Source: Natrialbaceae archaeon Tc-Br11_E2g1
GTDB lineage: Archaea > Halobacteriota > Halobacteria > Halobacteriales > Natrialbaceae
Assembly: GCA_001564255.1 (NCBI GenBank)
Contig: LKNC01000095.1
Coordinates: 1 to 9,091, forward strand
DNA length: 9,091 bases
Direction of reading: 5' to 3'
Shown piece after piece: positions 1 through 6,258 of the stretch. The position numbers were made by a program, and so were the translations under genes. A model generated the notes under the pieces. That model was given only the letters and a program-made list of their open reading frames with translations, did not search any database and was not told where the DNA came from. Within the stretch, counting starts at the first letter, position 1; each line of letters opens with the position of its first letter.

Positions 1-317
1 CGGGCGTTCCGGGTCCACTCTTCGACGTCCTCTATGGTCTCGGTCTCGAGCAAGCGCTCGAGTTTGCGTTCGAACTGCTCGTCGGTGAGTTCGCCACGGG
101 CGTAGCGGTTCCGGAGGGTCTCTACGGCGTCCCGGCCGCTCGCGGGTTCGTTGTAGACCACTGCGACGAGCGGGACGACGACGACGTATCCGACGAGCAG
201 GGCCGGGAGCCACCACCACTGGCCGGTGAACAGTCCGAGAAGCCAGATGCCGGTGACGAGCGTCGCCGTGACCTCGGTAAGGCTCTCACGGACACGGGTC
301 GCCGGGTCGTCGGCCAT
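1..317 (-). CDS. SHOCT-domain membrane protein, 3' end missing
   Basis: The frame is read from an ATG at 317 and leaves the window at base 1, so 105 complete codons are visible and the C-terminus is lost. Seen: a short polar start (residues 1-15), then a hydrophobic, tryptophan-rich stretch (about 17-58) that should form two membrane segments, with a WWW cluster near residue 35. After it comes a soluble helical part, about 68-95, with the pattern ETLRNRYARGELTDEQFERK. That pattern matches the short C-terminal oligomerisation (SHOCT) domain, in which a 'YA.GEL..EEFE.KL' helix pair is typical. Small haloarchaeal proteins with two membrane helices and a terminal SHOCT domain are common; their function is unknown. 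The family call is firm. Any role, such as assembly of a membrane complex, is inference. A weak TATA-like element lies at 341-350, in the 47-base gap after carS. Confidence 0.85.
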   Translation of the reverse strand, partial: MADDPATRVRESLTEVTATLVTGIWLLGLFTGQWWWLPALLVGYVVVVPLVAVVYNEPASGRDAVETLRNRYARGELTDEQFERKLERLLETETIEDVEEWTRNA

Positions 318-340
318 AACTGTGGGTACACGGCCCGACA

Positions 341-350
341 GCATAGGTAT
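341..350 (-). promoter_or_regulatory. Weak TATA-like element before the SHOCT gene
   Basis: On the minus strand this reads ATACCTATGC, centred about 28 bases before the ATG at 317, where a TATA box for a leaderless or near-leaderless transcript would be. The match is poor, and read-through from carS is equally possible. Confidence 0.3.
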
Positions 351-364
351 TTCCCGGACGTGGC

Positions 365-910
365 TCACCAGGGCTCGTTTTTCAGCCCGAGTTCGTACGC
401 GAGGACGTTCGTGCCCACGTGGAGAACTGGTGTGATGACCAGGACGACCGCCAGCACCGCCAGGGTAAACGTCTCGAGGAACCACCCCGGTGCGGCGAGG
501 AAGGCCAGCGTCAACGAGACGACGACGAAATCGAACTGGTCGACGCCGGGGAACGCCGCGCCACGCTTTCGGCCGGTTCGCCGTTTGAGAAAGGAAGCGA
601 GGATGTCACCGAGCATCGCCCCGAACGGAAGCGCGAGGACGACCGCGGGCGGGAACGTCGGGAGGGAGACGCCGATCGCCGACCCCACGTCGCCGGCGAC
701 GGCGTTGAGCGCGAGCGCGAAGGCGGCCCCGACTCCGGTCCCGACGGCCGTTCCACGCCAGGTCTTGCCGTCCCCGAGGATCCGACTGCCCCCCCAGGTC
801 CGTCCCCCGTCGATCGGCCGGCCCCCGCCGGCAAGCACCGCTGCGTTGTTCGGCACGTAGGCGGGCAACATCGCCCAAAACGCGACGATTACCGTCTCGA
901 GTACTGCCAT
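365..910 (-). CDS. carS: CDP-archaeol synthase
   Basis: CarS transfers CMP from CTP to 2,3-bis-O-geranylgeranylglycerol 1-phosphate. The product, CDP-(unsaturated) archaeol, is the precursor for adding polar head groups to archaeal ether lipids. It is an integral membrane enzyme. The 181-residue product has hydrophobic segments at about 4-28, 55-72, 88-107, 127-142 and 148-170. Family motifs are seen: the polar loop GGSRILGDGKTWRG (40-53), the GAMLGDILASFLKRR segment (97-111), which carries the Asp of the catalytic region, and GAAFPGVDQFDFV (117-129). The length fits archaeal CarS. The ATG at 910 is chosen over in-frame upstream starts (up to 1105) because homology begins there and a TATA box lies about 26 bases upstream, so the message is probably leaderless. 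The gene is divergent from the DUF502 gene. Confidence 0.95.
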   Translation of the reverse strand: MAVLETVIVAFWAMLPAYVPNNAAVLAGGGRPIDGGRTWGGSRILGDGKTWRGTAVGTGVGAAFALALNAVAGDVGSAIGVSLPTFPPAVVLALPFGAMLGDILASFLKRRTGRKRGAAFPGVDQFDFVVVSLTLAFLAAPGWFLETFTLAVLAVVLVITPVLHVGTNVLAYELGLKNEPW

Positions 911-931
911 GTTCGCCCCGAGGGGATGCCC

Positions 932-941
932 GGTCTTAACC
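932..941 (-). promoter_or_regulatory. TATA-box region of carS
   Basis: The minus strand reads GGTTAAGACC, centred about 26.5 bases before the carS ATG at 910. This is the expected TATA-to-start distance for a leaderless haloarchaeal transcript. Confidence 0.55.
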
Positions 942-1013
942 TCCGGTGGTTCGGTTGCCTTCCCGGGACGGGACGGTTCGCCCGGGGCGGCCGTCGGTCC
1001 GTGAAAGGAAGGC

Positions 1014-1020
1014 TCATAAC
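1014..1020 (+). promoter_or_regulatory. TATA-like element before the DUF502 gene
   Basis: TCATAAC is centred 27 bases before the ATG at 1044. It supports that ATG, and a leaderless message, over the in-frame GTG at 1029. Confidence 0.45.
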
Positions 1021-1043
1021 AACGTAGTGTGAGTTTGGGGACA

Positions 1044-1736
1044 ATGACCTCGTGGAAGCGGGACTTCGCGAGCGGGATCGTCGTCCTCGGTCCGATCCTC
1101 ATCACGCTTTTCGCTCTCTACTGGCTGTACGGCGTCATCGCCGGGATCACACCCGGGTTGATCCTCGACGCCGATGCGCTCAGGCCGGTGATCCCGGGTG
1201 ACAGCGGACAGGCTACAGAGACCCGAGAACAGATCGCACAGTTCCTTCGCGTGCTCGTCACGCTGGTCGTCTTGGTCATCCTCTCGCTTTCGGTCGGTTA
1301 TCTCATGCGGACGACGGTCGGGACCCTCGTCGAACGCCTCGTCGACAACGTGGCAAACCGCGTCCCCGGCCTGCGAGTGGTGTACAACGCCTCGAAGATG
1401 GCCGCCGAGACCGCCTTCGGCGAACAGGACTCGCTTCAAAAGCCCGTCAAACTCGAGACCTGGAACGGGCTCCGGATGACCGCGTTCAAAACGGGGAAGA
1501 CGACCTCGGACGGACGGGAAGTGCTGTTCTTGCCGACGTCGCCGAACATCACAACCGGCTTCGTCATCGAGGTCGAACCAGACCGGTTCACCGAGATAGA
1601 CGAGGACGTAGAGGAAGCACTGACCCGCGTGTTGAGCGCCGGTTTTGGTGATTCGGACCGACACGGGATGAACTCCGGTGTCCCGATCGACGTCGTCGAC
1701 GATCGTGTGATAAAAAAGCAAGGCGACGACGGCTGA
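1044..1736 (+). CDS. DUF502 family membrane protein
   Basis: The product has 230 residues. Seen: a short basic start (WKRDF), a first membrane segment at about 11-36 that begins with the family's 'ASGIVVLGPILIT' type of sequence, an extracytoplasmic or loop region, a second membrane segment at about 66-88, and then a soluble domain. The soluble part has the DUF502 hallmark LFLPTSPNITTGFVIEV (161-177), followed by a 'DEDVEEALTRVLSAG' helix (187-200). DUF502 proteins occur widely in bacteria, plants and haloarchaea. Plant members are endosomal membrane proteins; no biochemical activity is known that could be transferred here. A GTG at 1029 would add five residues, but the ATG fits the TATA spacing. 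The tail after residue 203 is polar and probably variable. The gene converges on ilvE, 81 bases away. Confidence 0.9.
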   Translation: MTSWKRDFASGIVVLGPILITLFALYWLYGVIAGITPGLILDADALRPVIPGDSGQATETREQIAQFLRVLVTLVVLVILSLSVGYLMRTTVGTLVERLVDNVANRVPGLRVVYNASKMAAETAFGEQDSLQKPVKLETWNGLRMTAFKTGKTTSDGREVLFLPTSPNITTGFVIEVEPDRFTEIDEDVEEALTRVLSAGFGDSDRHGMNSGVPIDVVDDRVIKKQGDDG

Positions 1737-1772
1737 ACGGCTCCCGTCGGTCGCTGTTCACTCGCTGTCCGA

Positions 1773-1786
1773 GACACACGAGTGTC
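1773..1786. terminator. Small hairpin between convergent genes
   Basis: GACAC and GTGTC form a perfect 5-bp stem around an ACGA loop, 36 bases after the DUF502 stop and 32 bases beyond the ilvE stop. It could mark the 3' end of either transcript. There is no clear T-run, so its terminator role is only inferred from position. Confidence 0.3.
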
Positions 1787-1800
1787 CCTCCGTTATACCC

Positions 1801-1819
1801 GCGAGCGAAGCGAGCGCTC
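1801..1819. repeat. GCGAGCG tandem motif at the ilvE 3' end
   Basis: GCGAGCG occurs at 1801-1807 and again at 1810-1816, separated by AA. The same bases can also fold: GAGCG (1803-1807) pairs with CGCTC (1815-1819). The element touches the ilvE stop codon (1818-1820). From memory, GAGCGAAGCGAG-type motifs are common just after genes in haloarchaea; this is not checked here. Confidence 0.45.
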
Positions 1820-2747
1820 ACACATAGGTGAACCACTCGTCGTACTCGTCGGTCCGACGCTCGACGATCTCGAAGAACGTCGACTGGATGTCCTCCGTGA
1901 TCGGGCCGCGGGAGCCGTCGCCGATGACGACGTTGTCGACCTTGCGAATCGGGGTGACCTCGGCCGCAGAGCCGGTGAAGAACAGTTCGTCGGCGGTGTT
2001 GAGTTCCCCACGGGAGATCGAGACGTCGTCGTGGACGGTATAGCCCAGGTCCTCGGCGATCTCGATGACCGAATCGCGGGTGATACCGTCGAGAATCGAC
2101 TCCGAGAGCCCGGGTGTGTAGATCTCCCCGTCGCGAACGAGGAAGATGTTCTCGCCGGGCCCCTCCGCGACGTTACCCTCCTTGTTGAGGACGACTGCCT
2201 CCGCGTAGCCGTTGCGGCGGGCCTCCTCACCTGCCAGTAAACTGTTGACGTACAGCCCCGTCGTCTTCGCGTTCGTCGGAATCTGACTCGAGGCGTGTTT
2301 CCGCCAGGAAGAGACCATCACGTCGATGCCGGCCTCGAGGGCTTCCTCACCGAGGTACGCTCCCCAGGGCCAGACGGCGATGGCGACACGGGTCGGGCAG
2401 TCTTTCGGACCGACCCCCAAGCTGTCGTACCCGTAGAAGGCGATCGGGCGTATGTAACAGGAGGGCAGTTGCTGACTGGTTATGAGCTCTTTGGTCGCCG
2501 CCGTGAGCTCTTCGGGTTCGTGGCCGATGTCCATCTCGTAGGGCTTTGCGGACTGGTAGAGTCGTTCCAGATGTTCCTCCCAGCGAAAGAGCGCGGGTCC
2601 CTTCTCGGTATCATAACAGCGTGCTCCCTCGAAGACGCCGGTCCCGTAGTGTAACCCGTGGGTGAGAACGTGAATCTTGGCTTCGTCCCACTCGACGAAC
2701 TCACCGTCCATCCAGATCGTCTCGACGTCCATCTCGTCGAAGCTCAT
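1818..2747 (-). CDS. ilvE: Branched-chain amino-acid aminotransferase
   Basis: This is a class IV PLP-dependent aminotransferase that interconverts leucine, isoleucine and valine with their 2-oxo acids, using glutamate/2-oxoglutarate in the cytoplasm. The 309 residues are the normal full length. Seen: the N-terminal block HGLHYGTGVFEGAR (30-43), the substrate-side EEHLERLYQSAK (57-68), the Schiff-base lysine K161 in TNAKTTGLYVNS, E195 in EGPGENIF, which faces the PLP pyridine nitrogen in this family, the GITRDSVI segment (221-228), and the FFTGSAAEVTPI phosphate-binding block (256-267). These fit IlvE better than D-amino-acid aminotransferase or 4-amino-4-deoxychorismate lyase. The ATG at 2747 has a TATA box 26 bases upstream; M6 is a possible but less favoured start. 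No other ilv gene is adjacent. Confidence 0.96.
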   Translation of the reverse strand: MSFDEMDVETIWMDGEFVEWDEAKIHVLTHGLHYGTGVFEGARCYDTEKGPALFRWEEHLERLYQSAKPYEMDIGHEPEELTAATKELITSQQLPSCYIRPIAFYGYDSLGVGPKDCPTRVAIAVWPWGAYLGEEALEAGIDVMVSSWRKHASSQIPTNAKTTGLYVNSLLAGEEARRNGYAEAVVLNKEGNVAEGPGENIFLVRDGEIYTPGLSESILDGITRDSVIEIAEDLGYTVHDDVSISRGELNTADELFFTGSAAEVTPIRKVDNVVIGDGSRGPITEDIQSTFFEIVERRTDEYDEWFTYV

Positions 2748-2768
2748 AGGCGGGGTGACGGAACCCGG

Positions 2769-2777
2769 GATAATGAA
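2769..2777 (-). promoter_or_regulatory. TATA box of ilvE
   Basis: The minus strand reads TTCATTATC, centred 26 bases before the ilvE ATG. This fits a leaderless transcript and shows that ilvE can be transcribed independently of ribB, whose stop is 69 bases upstream. Confidence 0.55.
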
Positions 2778-2816
2778 CGTTCGCGATTGCCTCGGAGAGG
2801 GGCCCGACTCCAGGGG

Positions 2817-3482
2817 TCAGCCGAGGCGGTCTACGACGTCCGCGCCCTCGAGGTAGGTAAAGCCGTGTTCCTCGGCGTAGGCGCGGGCGTCGGTCGGCGA
2901 GAGCGCGCCGCCGGTCCCGTCGTCGAGCATCTCACAGACGACGACCGCGGGCGGGAGGTCGCCGGCTTCCGCGAGCGCGAGGCCGAGTTCGGTGTGGCCC
3001 CGGCGCTGGTCGAGCAGTTCCGGTGCCCCCCGCAGGACGTGGACGTGTCCTGGGACCCGAAACTCCTCGGCGAAGTCGGTTTCGGCGTGCCGTTCGGCGG
3101 CCCGGGCGATCGAACGGATCGTCAGCGAGCGGTCGTCGTCGGTGATCCCCGTGTACGTCTCCCGGTGGTTGACCGTGAGCGAAAACGACGACCGTTCGTC
3201 GTAGCCGAGGTCGTGGCCTCCCGCCGCGGGGTGGTCGATCGTGTCTGCCAAAAAGGGGAGGTCGAACGTCTCGGCGACCCCGTGGCCCAACGCGACACAG
3301 ATCAGTCCGCCGGCGTCGTTTCGAAGGCGGGCGACAGCCTCGGGTGTGACCGCACCAGCGTGGTAGATCAGGTCCGTCTCGCCTTCCCGGTCCGCCGCGT
3401 CGTGGACCAGGATCGGTTCACCGGCGGCGAGTGCCTCGAGGGCGCGGTCGACCGTCGATACCCCTGCCGTCTTCCCGCTCAT
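2817..3482 (-). CDS. ribB: 3,4-dihydroxy-2-butanone 4-phosphate synthase
   Basis: RibB converts ribulose 5-phosphate to formate and DHBP, the four-carbon unit of riboflavin, in a Mg2+-dependent reaction. Seen in the 221-residue product: the acidic loop DAADREGETD (28-37), which carries the catalytic and metal-binding Glu residues, the RNDAGGLICVAL block (54-65), and the C-terminal RRGHTELGLALAEAG block (160-174) with VCEMLDDGTGG (182-192). H163 and E184 correspond to the metal and substrate ligands of the family. The length matches stand-alone RibB; there is no GTP cyclohydrolase II (RibA) domain. The ATG at 3482 is preferred: the rbkR stop ends one base before it, and the minus strand has GGAG nine bases upstream. 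An ATG at 3500 would add six residues and overlap rbkR by 17 bases, with no such site. The gene is translated from the rbkR message. Confidence 0.95.
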   Translation of the reverse strand: MSGKTAGVSTVDRALEALAAGEPILVHDAADREGETDLIYHAGAVTPEAVARLRNDAGGLICVALGHGVAETFDLPFLADTIDHPAAGGHDLGYDERSSFSLTVNHRETYTGITDDDRSLTIRSIARAAERHAETDFAEEFRVPGHVHVLRGAPELLDQRRGHTELGLALAEAGDLPPAVVVCEMLDDGTGGALSPTDARAYAEEHGFTYLEGADVVDRLG

Positions 3483-3483
3483 A

Positions 3484-4188
3484 TCAGTTGTCTCCGACAT
3501 AGATGGTGAGGTGATCGTCGTCTTCGAGGTCGAGGGTGTCACGGAGTTTTTCCGGCGCGATAATCTCGAGTTGGTCCTCGTCGTGGTGGGTTCGTTCGGG
3601 GGCGATCACGTGTGCGCCGTCGTAGCTCCCGCCGTCGTCGGTCTCGATCGTCGCCGAGTAGCAGACAGCGGGGCCGTAGGTCCGATCCTCGCCCTCCCAG
3701 CCGTCGATCGAGACGGGGTCTACTGACTCGAGGGCGCTACGACGCCGGACGCTGTCCTCGGTGAGGTCGACGTTGAGCGTGCCCGGAAACGGCTCGTAAC
3801 CGAGGCGGTCTTCGAACTGGCGTTTGTAGCCCGGAAGCGAGATGTAGTGGCGACCTTCACCCATCCCGCTCGTCACGACCCCCTCGAGTTCGACCTCGAC
3901 GGCCGTCTCGAAGATCCGCCGGTAATCCTCGTACTCCCCACGGAGGACGCCCTCGCCGTCCTCGGTGATGGCGATCCACTGGCCGTCACTGACGGTGTCA
4001 CGATCTATGAGGTCCGCCGAGTCGAGACGCTGGAGCCGCCTCGAGGCCGTCTGGTTCGACGCGTCCAGGCGGTCGGCGAGGCCGGAACAGGATATCTTGA
4101 CGTCGCCGGAGAGCCCGCCCCCGAGTGCGAGGAGCTTCAAAACAGCGAGTTCGTCGGGCCCGACGGTCGACGCCGCGGTCACTGGCAT
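3484..4188 (-). CDS. rbkR: Riboflavin operon regulator / CTP-dependent riboflavin kinase
   Basis: This is a fusion of two domains in 234 residues. Residues about 12-85 form a winged helix: [10 protein letters not shown], then the recognition helix [19 protein letters not shown] (37-55), then a wing region. Residues about 98-234 are an archaeal RibK domain, which makes FMN from riboflavin using CTP. It shows [18 protein letters not shown] (104-121), the [10 protein letters not shown] core motif (133-142), and later [13 protein letters not shown] and [10 protein letters not shown] (193-202). Archaeal proteins with this architecture (RbkR) repress riboflavin genes and also act as the kinase. The ATG at 4188 is chosen because homology starts there and a TATA-like box lies about 27 bases upstream. 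In-frame ATGs at 4239 and 4311 would put the promoter inside the gene. ribB follows one base after the stop, as expected for a feedback-controlled pair. Confidence 0.93.
   Translation of the reverse strand: MPVTAASTVGPDELAVLKLLALGGGLSGDVKISCSGLADRLDASNQTASRRLQRLDSADLIDRDTVSDGQWIAITEDGEGVLRGEYEDYRRIFETAVEVELEGVVTSGMGEGRHYISLPGYKRQFEDRLGYEPFPGTLNVDLTEDSVRRRSALESVDPVSIDGWEGEDRTYGPAVCYSATIETDDGGSYDGAHVIAPERTHHDEDQLEIIAPEKLRDTLDLEDDDHLTIYVGDN
3486..3495 (-). promoter_or_regulatory. Shine-Dalgarno site for ribB inside the rbkR end
   Basis: The minus strand reads GGAGACAACTGATATG. GGAG (3492-3495) lies within the last codons of rbkR, nine bases before the ribB ATG at 3482, and the rbkR stop lies in between. 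It decides the ribB start and suggests re-initiation or coupled translation. Confidence 0.55.
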
Positions 4189-4210
4189 ACCCTCGAGTTT
4201 GGGGTAGTGG

Positions 4211-4220
4211 GGTAAAAGCG
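4211..4220 (-). promoter_or_regulatory. TATA-like box of rbkR-ribB
   Basis: The minus strand reads CGCTTTTACC, centred about 27 bases before the ATG at 4188. It implies a leaderless rbkR message and argues against the longer reading frame. Confidence 0.5.
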
Positions 4221-4227
4221 TATCGGA

Positions 4228-4240
4228 TATGGAATGCATA
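4228..4240. promoter_or_regulatory. Candidate operator upstream of rbkR
   Basis: TATGGAATGCATA has TATG and CATA arms around a five-base centre, just upstream of the rbkR TATA box. Its position would suit autoregulation. The arms are only 4 bp, so it may be chance. Confidence 0.2.
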
Positions 4241-4314
4241 ACGAAAATGTGACGCTGTGTGGGGGAGACGGGGCCACGTTCGGACGACGGATCCTCCGAG
4301 CAAAAGGTCACCGG

Positions 4315-5073
4315 TTAGAGTGCCCGATCGATGTAGGCCTCGATGTCGGCCACGAGATCGTCGTCGTAGGTCCAGAAGCCGTCCCAGACCCGTGAGTCGG
4401 TCTCGAGGGCGACGAGGGCGGCACCCCCAGCACCGTTCCAGGGACGGTCCCCCTCGGGCCGGTAGACGACGAACCAGGCGTCCCGGTAGACGTCGGTGTA
4501 CCCGCCGTGGACCGAGACCTCGAGGTCCTCGGGGGGCCGGTCGGGAACGCCGTAGACGTGGACCGAGAGATCGGTCTCGGCGAGTTGGTCGTAGACGTCC
4601 CTGGTGCCGACCTCCTCGCCGATCCGGGACAGACGCTGGAACGACGAGCGAATCGTCCCCGAGCCTGCCTCCCAGGCTATCTGTTCTATGTACCGGGAAA
4701 TGACGATCAACAGGAGTTTTTCCTTGTGCGCGAGGGGGTACCCTCGAAGGGTAAACCGGAACTCGTCCATGTTCGCCAGAACCTCGGGTAACTCGACGTC
4801 GCCGAGCCCTCTGGCCCCCGTGACGTACAGGTCGGAGTTGATCGCGAGCAACGCGTCGTACAGGTCCATCAGCGAGGAGGAAGCGACGATTTCCTCACCC
4901 TCGAGTAAGAGTACCGTCTCCCCGTCGGTCGTCACGTCCCCGCGGGATTCGGCGACGACCGGCAGGTCCCCGAACGCATCCGAGAGCATCGACTCGAGAG
5001 GGCCGTCCTCGCCGACGACCGCGAGCGTACACTCCGGTGGTCCAGTGTCCTCGACGAACGATTGCAGGGTCAC
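4315..5073 (-). CDS. DICT sensory-domain protein
   Basis: The product has 252 residues and starts at a GTG (5073). No signal peptide or membrane segment is seen, so it is probably cytoplasmic. The C-terminal half, about 113-235, looks like a DICT domain: PLAHKEKLLLIVISRYIEQ (113-131), then the aromatic FQRLSRIGEEV (145-155), a YDQLAETDLSVHVYGVPD strand region (161-178) and the W/D-rich AWFVVYRPEGDRPWNGAGGAALVAL segment. In bacteria DICT domains sit next to GGDEF or two-component signalling modules. Here the domain has no attached output: the first 110 residues show an alpha/beta pattern with a VLLLEGEEIV strand and no kinase, GGDEF or DNA-binding motif. Stand-alone DICT proteins are, from memory, frequent in Halobacteria. 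The ligand and partner are unknown. It lies between taw1 and rbkR with its own TATA box. Confidence 0.8.
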   Translation of the reverse strand: MTLQSFVEDTGPPECTLAVVGEDGPLESMLSDAFGDLPVVAESRGDVTTDGETVLLLEGEEIVASSSLMDLYDALLAINSDLYVTGARGLGDVELPEVLANMDEFRFTLRGYPLAHKEKLLLIVISRYIEQIAWEAGSGTIRSSFQRLSRIGEEVGTRDVYDQLAETDLSVHVYGVPDRPPEDLEVSVHGGYTDVYRDAWFVVYRPEGDRPWNGAGGAALVALETDSRVWDGFWTYDDDLVADIEAYIDRAL

Positions 5074-5100
5074 GGGCGTACGCTAAATTTGGCGTCGTTG

Positions 5101-5108
5101 ATATATAA
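5101..5108 (-). promoter_or_regulatory. TATA box of the DICT gene
   Basis: The minus strand reads TTATATAT, the strongest TATA match in the window. It is centred about 31 bases before the GTG at 5073, so transcription should begin about five bases ahead of it and the message would be nearly leaderless. Confidence 0.65.
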
Positions 5109-5135
5109 GTGTGTTCGCCGAGCAGTGGCTATCGT

Positions 5136-5150
5136 CCCCTCACCGAGGGG
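5136..5150 (-). terminator. Hairpin at the taw1 3' end
   Basis: CCCCTC and GAGGGG form a perfect 6-bp G/C-rich stem with a three-base loop, beginning three bases after the taw1 stop codon (5154-5156). It separates taw1 from the DICT promoter. No U-run follows, so it may be a 3'-end or stability element rather than a classical terminator. Confidence 0.4.
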
Positions 5151-5153
5151 TCG

Positions 5154-6152
5154 TTACTCGCCGGTGACCGGATCGCGTTTCCAGAACTCACTCCCCTTTT
5201 TCAGCTTCGGAACCCAGGTGTCCTTTTCCTTCGAGAGCAAGGCGACGTAGGAGGCAGGGACCTGCTTGAGTTCGTCGTGGTCGGGCATGTGCTCCCCGAC
5301 GTCCTCGGCGAAGGAAACGACGTCCTCGTGGTCTGGCATCGAGGACCTCTCGAGGCGGCCCCGGGAGTGGCCGACGTGCATGTACGCTTTCAGTTCGACG
5401 AAGTCGGGATCAGCGCGTTGATAGAGGCCGGCGTACCAGTCCGGGCTGTGCATGTTCTCGCCGTCGATCAGCGTCGTCCGCAGGACCGTCCGTGTGTCGT
5501 CTTTCCCGGCGAGGACGTCCAGACTTTCGATCAGGTTCTCCCAGGCGTCGTCCTCGGTCGCCTTGACCACCTGGTCGAAGGTGTGCCGTTCGGGGGCGTC
5601 GACGCTGACGTAGAGCTGGGTGGGCTCACACTCCCGGAGCACGTCCGGCCGGGTGCCGTTGGAGACGAGGAACGTGGTGATCTCCCGGTCGTGGAACGCC
5701 TCGATGAGTTCGGGCAGATAGGGATACAGCGTCGGCTCGCCGTCCAAGCTGATGGCGACGTGCCGTGGTTCCATCGCGCCCTCGAACACCTCGCGGGGGA
5801 CCTCCTCGTTGCCGCCAAAGCCCGAGAGGATCTTCCGCTGGAGTTCGATCGAGGCGTCGGCGACGGCCTCGGGGTCGTCCCACTCGACGTCGTCCATCTC
5901 GTAGGTGTGACCGCTGTGATCGCGCCAGCAGAACACACAGCGTTCGTTACAGCGGACGACGGGGGTCATCTGTATACACCGGTGGGACTCGATACCGTAC
6001 CAGATGTTTTTATAACATTTCCCCTCGCCACGCAGGGCGTTCTTGGTCCAGCCGCAGGTCTGAGCAGCCGTGTGGTTTACGCTGTGGTAGTTCGGCGAAT
6101 CGACCTGCATCGGCCCGCCGTCGTCGTCTCCGGGGTCGGCGGAGTCACTCAT
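5154..6152 (-). CDS. taw1: tRNA 4-demethylwyosine synthase
   Basis: Taw1 is a radical-SAM enzyme that condenses pyruvate-derived carbon with N1-methylguanosine-37 of tRNA-Phe to form 4-demethylwyosine (imG-14), after Trm5 has made m1G37. The 332-residue product shows the radical-SAM cluster motif CNERCVFC (C68, C72, C75). It also has three upstream cysteines, C33, C46 and C59, spaced 13 and 13. That is the spacing of the second iron-sulfur cluster ligands of Taw1/TYW1. HRCIQMTP (57-64), ISLDGEPTLYPYLPELI (134-150, SAM-binding GE motif) and FLVSNGTRPDVL (161-172) are typical. There is no flavodoxin domain, as expected for the archaeal form. The ATG at 6152 is favoured by GGAGGA four bases before it. 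The frame stays open upstream to 6803, but that part is antisense to the phosphatase gene. Confidence 0.96.
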   Translation of the reverse strand: MSDSADPGDDDGGPMQVDSPNYHSVNHTAAQTCGWTKNALRGEGKCYKNIWYGIESHRCIQMTPVVRCNERCVFCWRDHSGHTYEMDDVEWDDPEAVADASIELQRKILSGFGGNEEVPREVFEGAMEPRHVAISLDGEPTLYPYLPELIEAFHDREITTFLVSNGTRPDVLRECEPTQLYVSVDAPERHTFDQVVKATEDDAWENLIESLDVLAGKDDTRTVLRTTLIDGENMHSPDWYAGLYQRADPDFVELKAYMHVGHSRGRLERSSMPDHEDVVSFAEDVGEHMPDHDELKQVPASYVALLSKEKDTWVPKLKKGSEFWKRDPVTGE

Positions 6153-6156
6153 GTTG

Positions 6157-6162
6157 TCCTCC
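6157..6162 (-). promoter_or_regulatory. Shine-Dalgarno sequence of taw1
   Basis: The minus strand reads GGAGGA, then CAAC, then the ATG. This near-perfect match to the 16S rRNA tail fixes the start. It also marks taw1 as a leadered gene, unlike most genes in this window. Confidence 0.75.
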
Positions 6163-6191
6163 GTTGGGCGAGCGCGGACAAAAGGCGTGTG

Positions 6192-6198
6192 GTTATAC
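6192..6198 (-). promoter_or_regulatory. Candidate TATA box of taw1
   Basis: The minus strand reads GTATAAC, 43 bases before the ATG, predicting a start near 6169 and a leader of about 17 bases that contains the Shine-Dalgarno site. A second candidate, AATATAAC (6238-6245), lies on the far side of the neighbouring palindrome and would give a longer leader. Confidence 0.5.
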
Positions 6199-6235
6199 TG
6201 GCGCGGGAAATCCTGGCGGATTTCCACGTCAGTAT
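6195..6235. repeat. 41-base nested inverted repeat abutting the taw1 TATA box
   Basis: ATACTG (6195-6200) pairs with CAGTAT (6230-6235). Inside it, GGAAATCC (6206-6213) pairs perfectly with GGATTTCC (6218-6225) around a TGGC loop. Two further C-G/G-C pairs are possible in the linkers. As DNA it could be a two-part operator touching the TATA box. As RNA it is a strong hairpin in read-through from the phosphatase gene. No T-run follows on either strand. Confidence 0.75.
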
Positions 6236-6258
6236 CAGTTATATTGCCGGCCGTGTCC

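Noticed and set aside
419..1027. Plus-strand frames opposite carS
   Set aside because: They are charged, repetitive translations. The minus-strand CarS motifs and membrane helices explain the region.
911..1043. Operator in the carS/DUF502 divergent region
   Set aside because: G/C-rich partial inverted repeats such as CGCCCGGGGCG are present, but they are short with no usable loop and are expected by chance in this composition.
1014..1721. Minus-strand frame opposite the DUF502 gene
   Set aside because: It is a shadow frame with low-complexity charged translation. The plus strand carries clear DUF502 motifs and membrane segments.
4189..4311. Longer rbkR starting at 4239 or 4311
   Set aside because: The added residues do not look like the family, and the TATA-like box at 4211-4220 points to initiation at the 4188 ATG.
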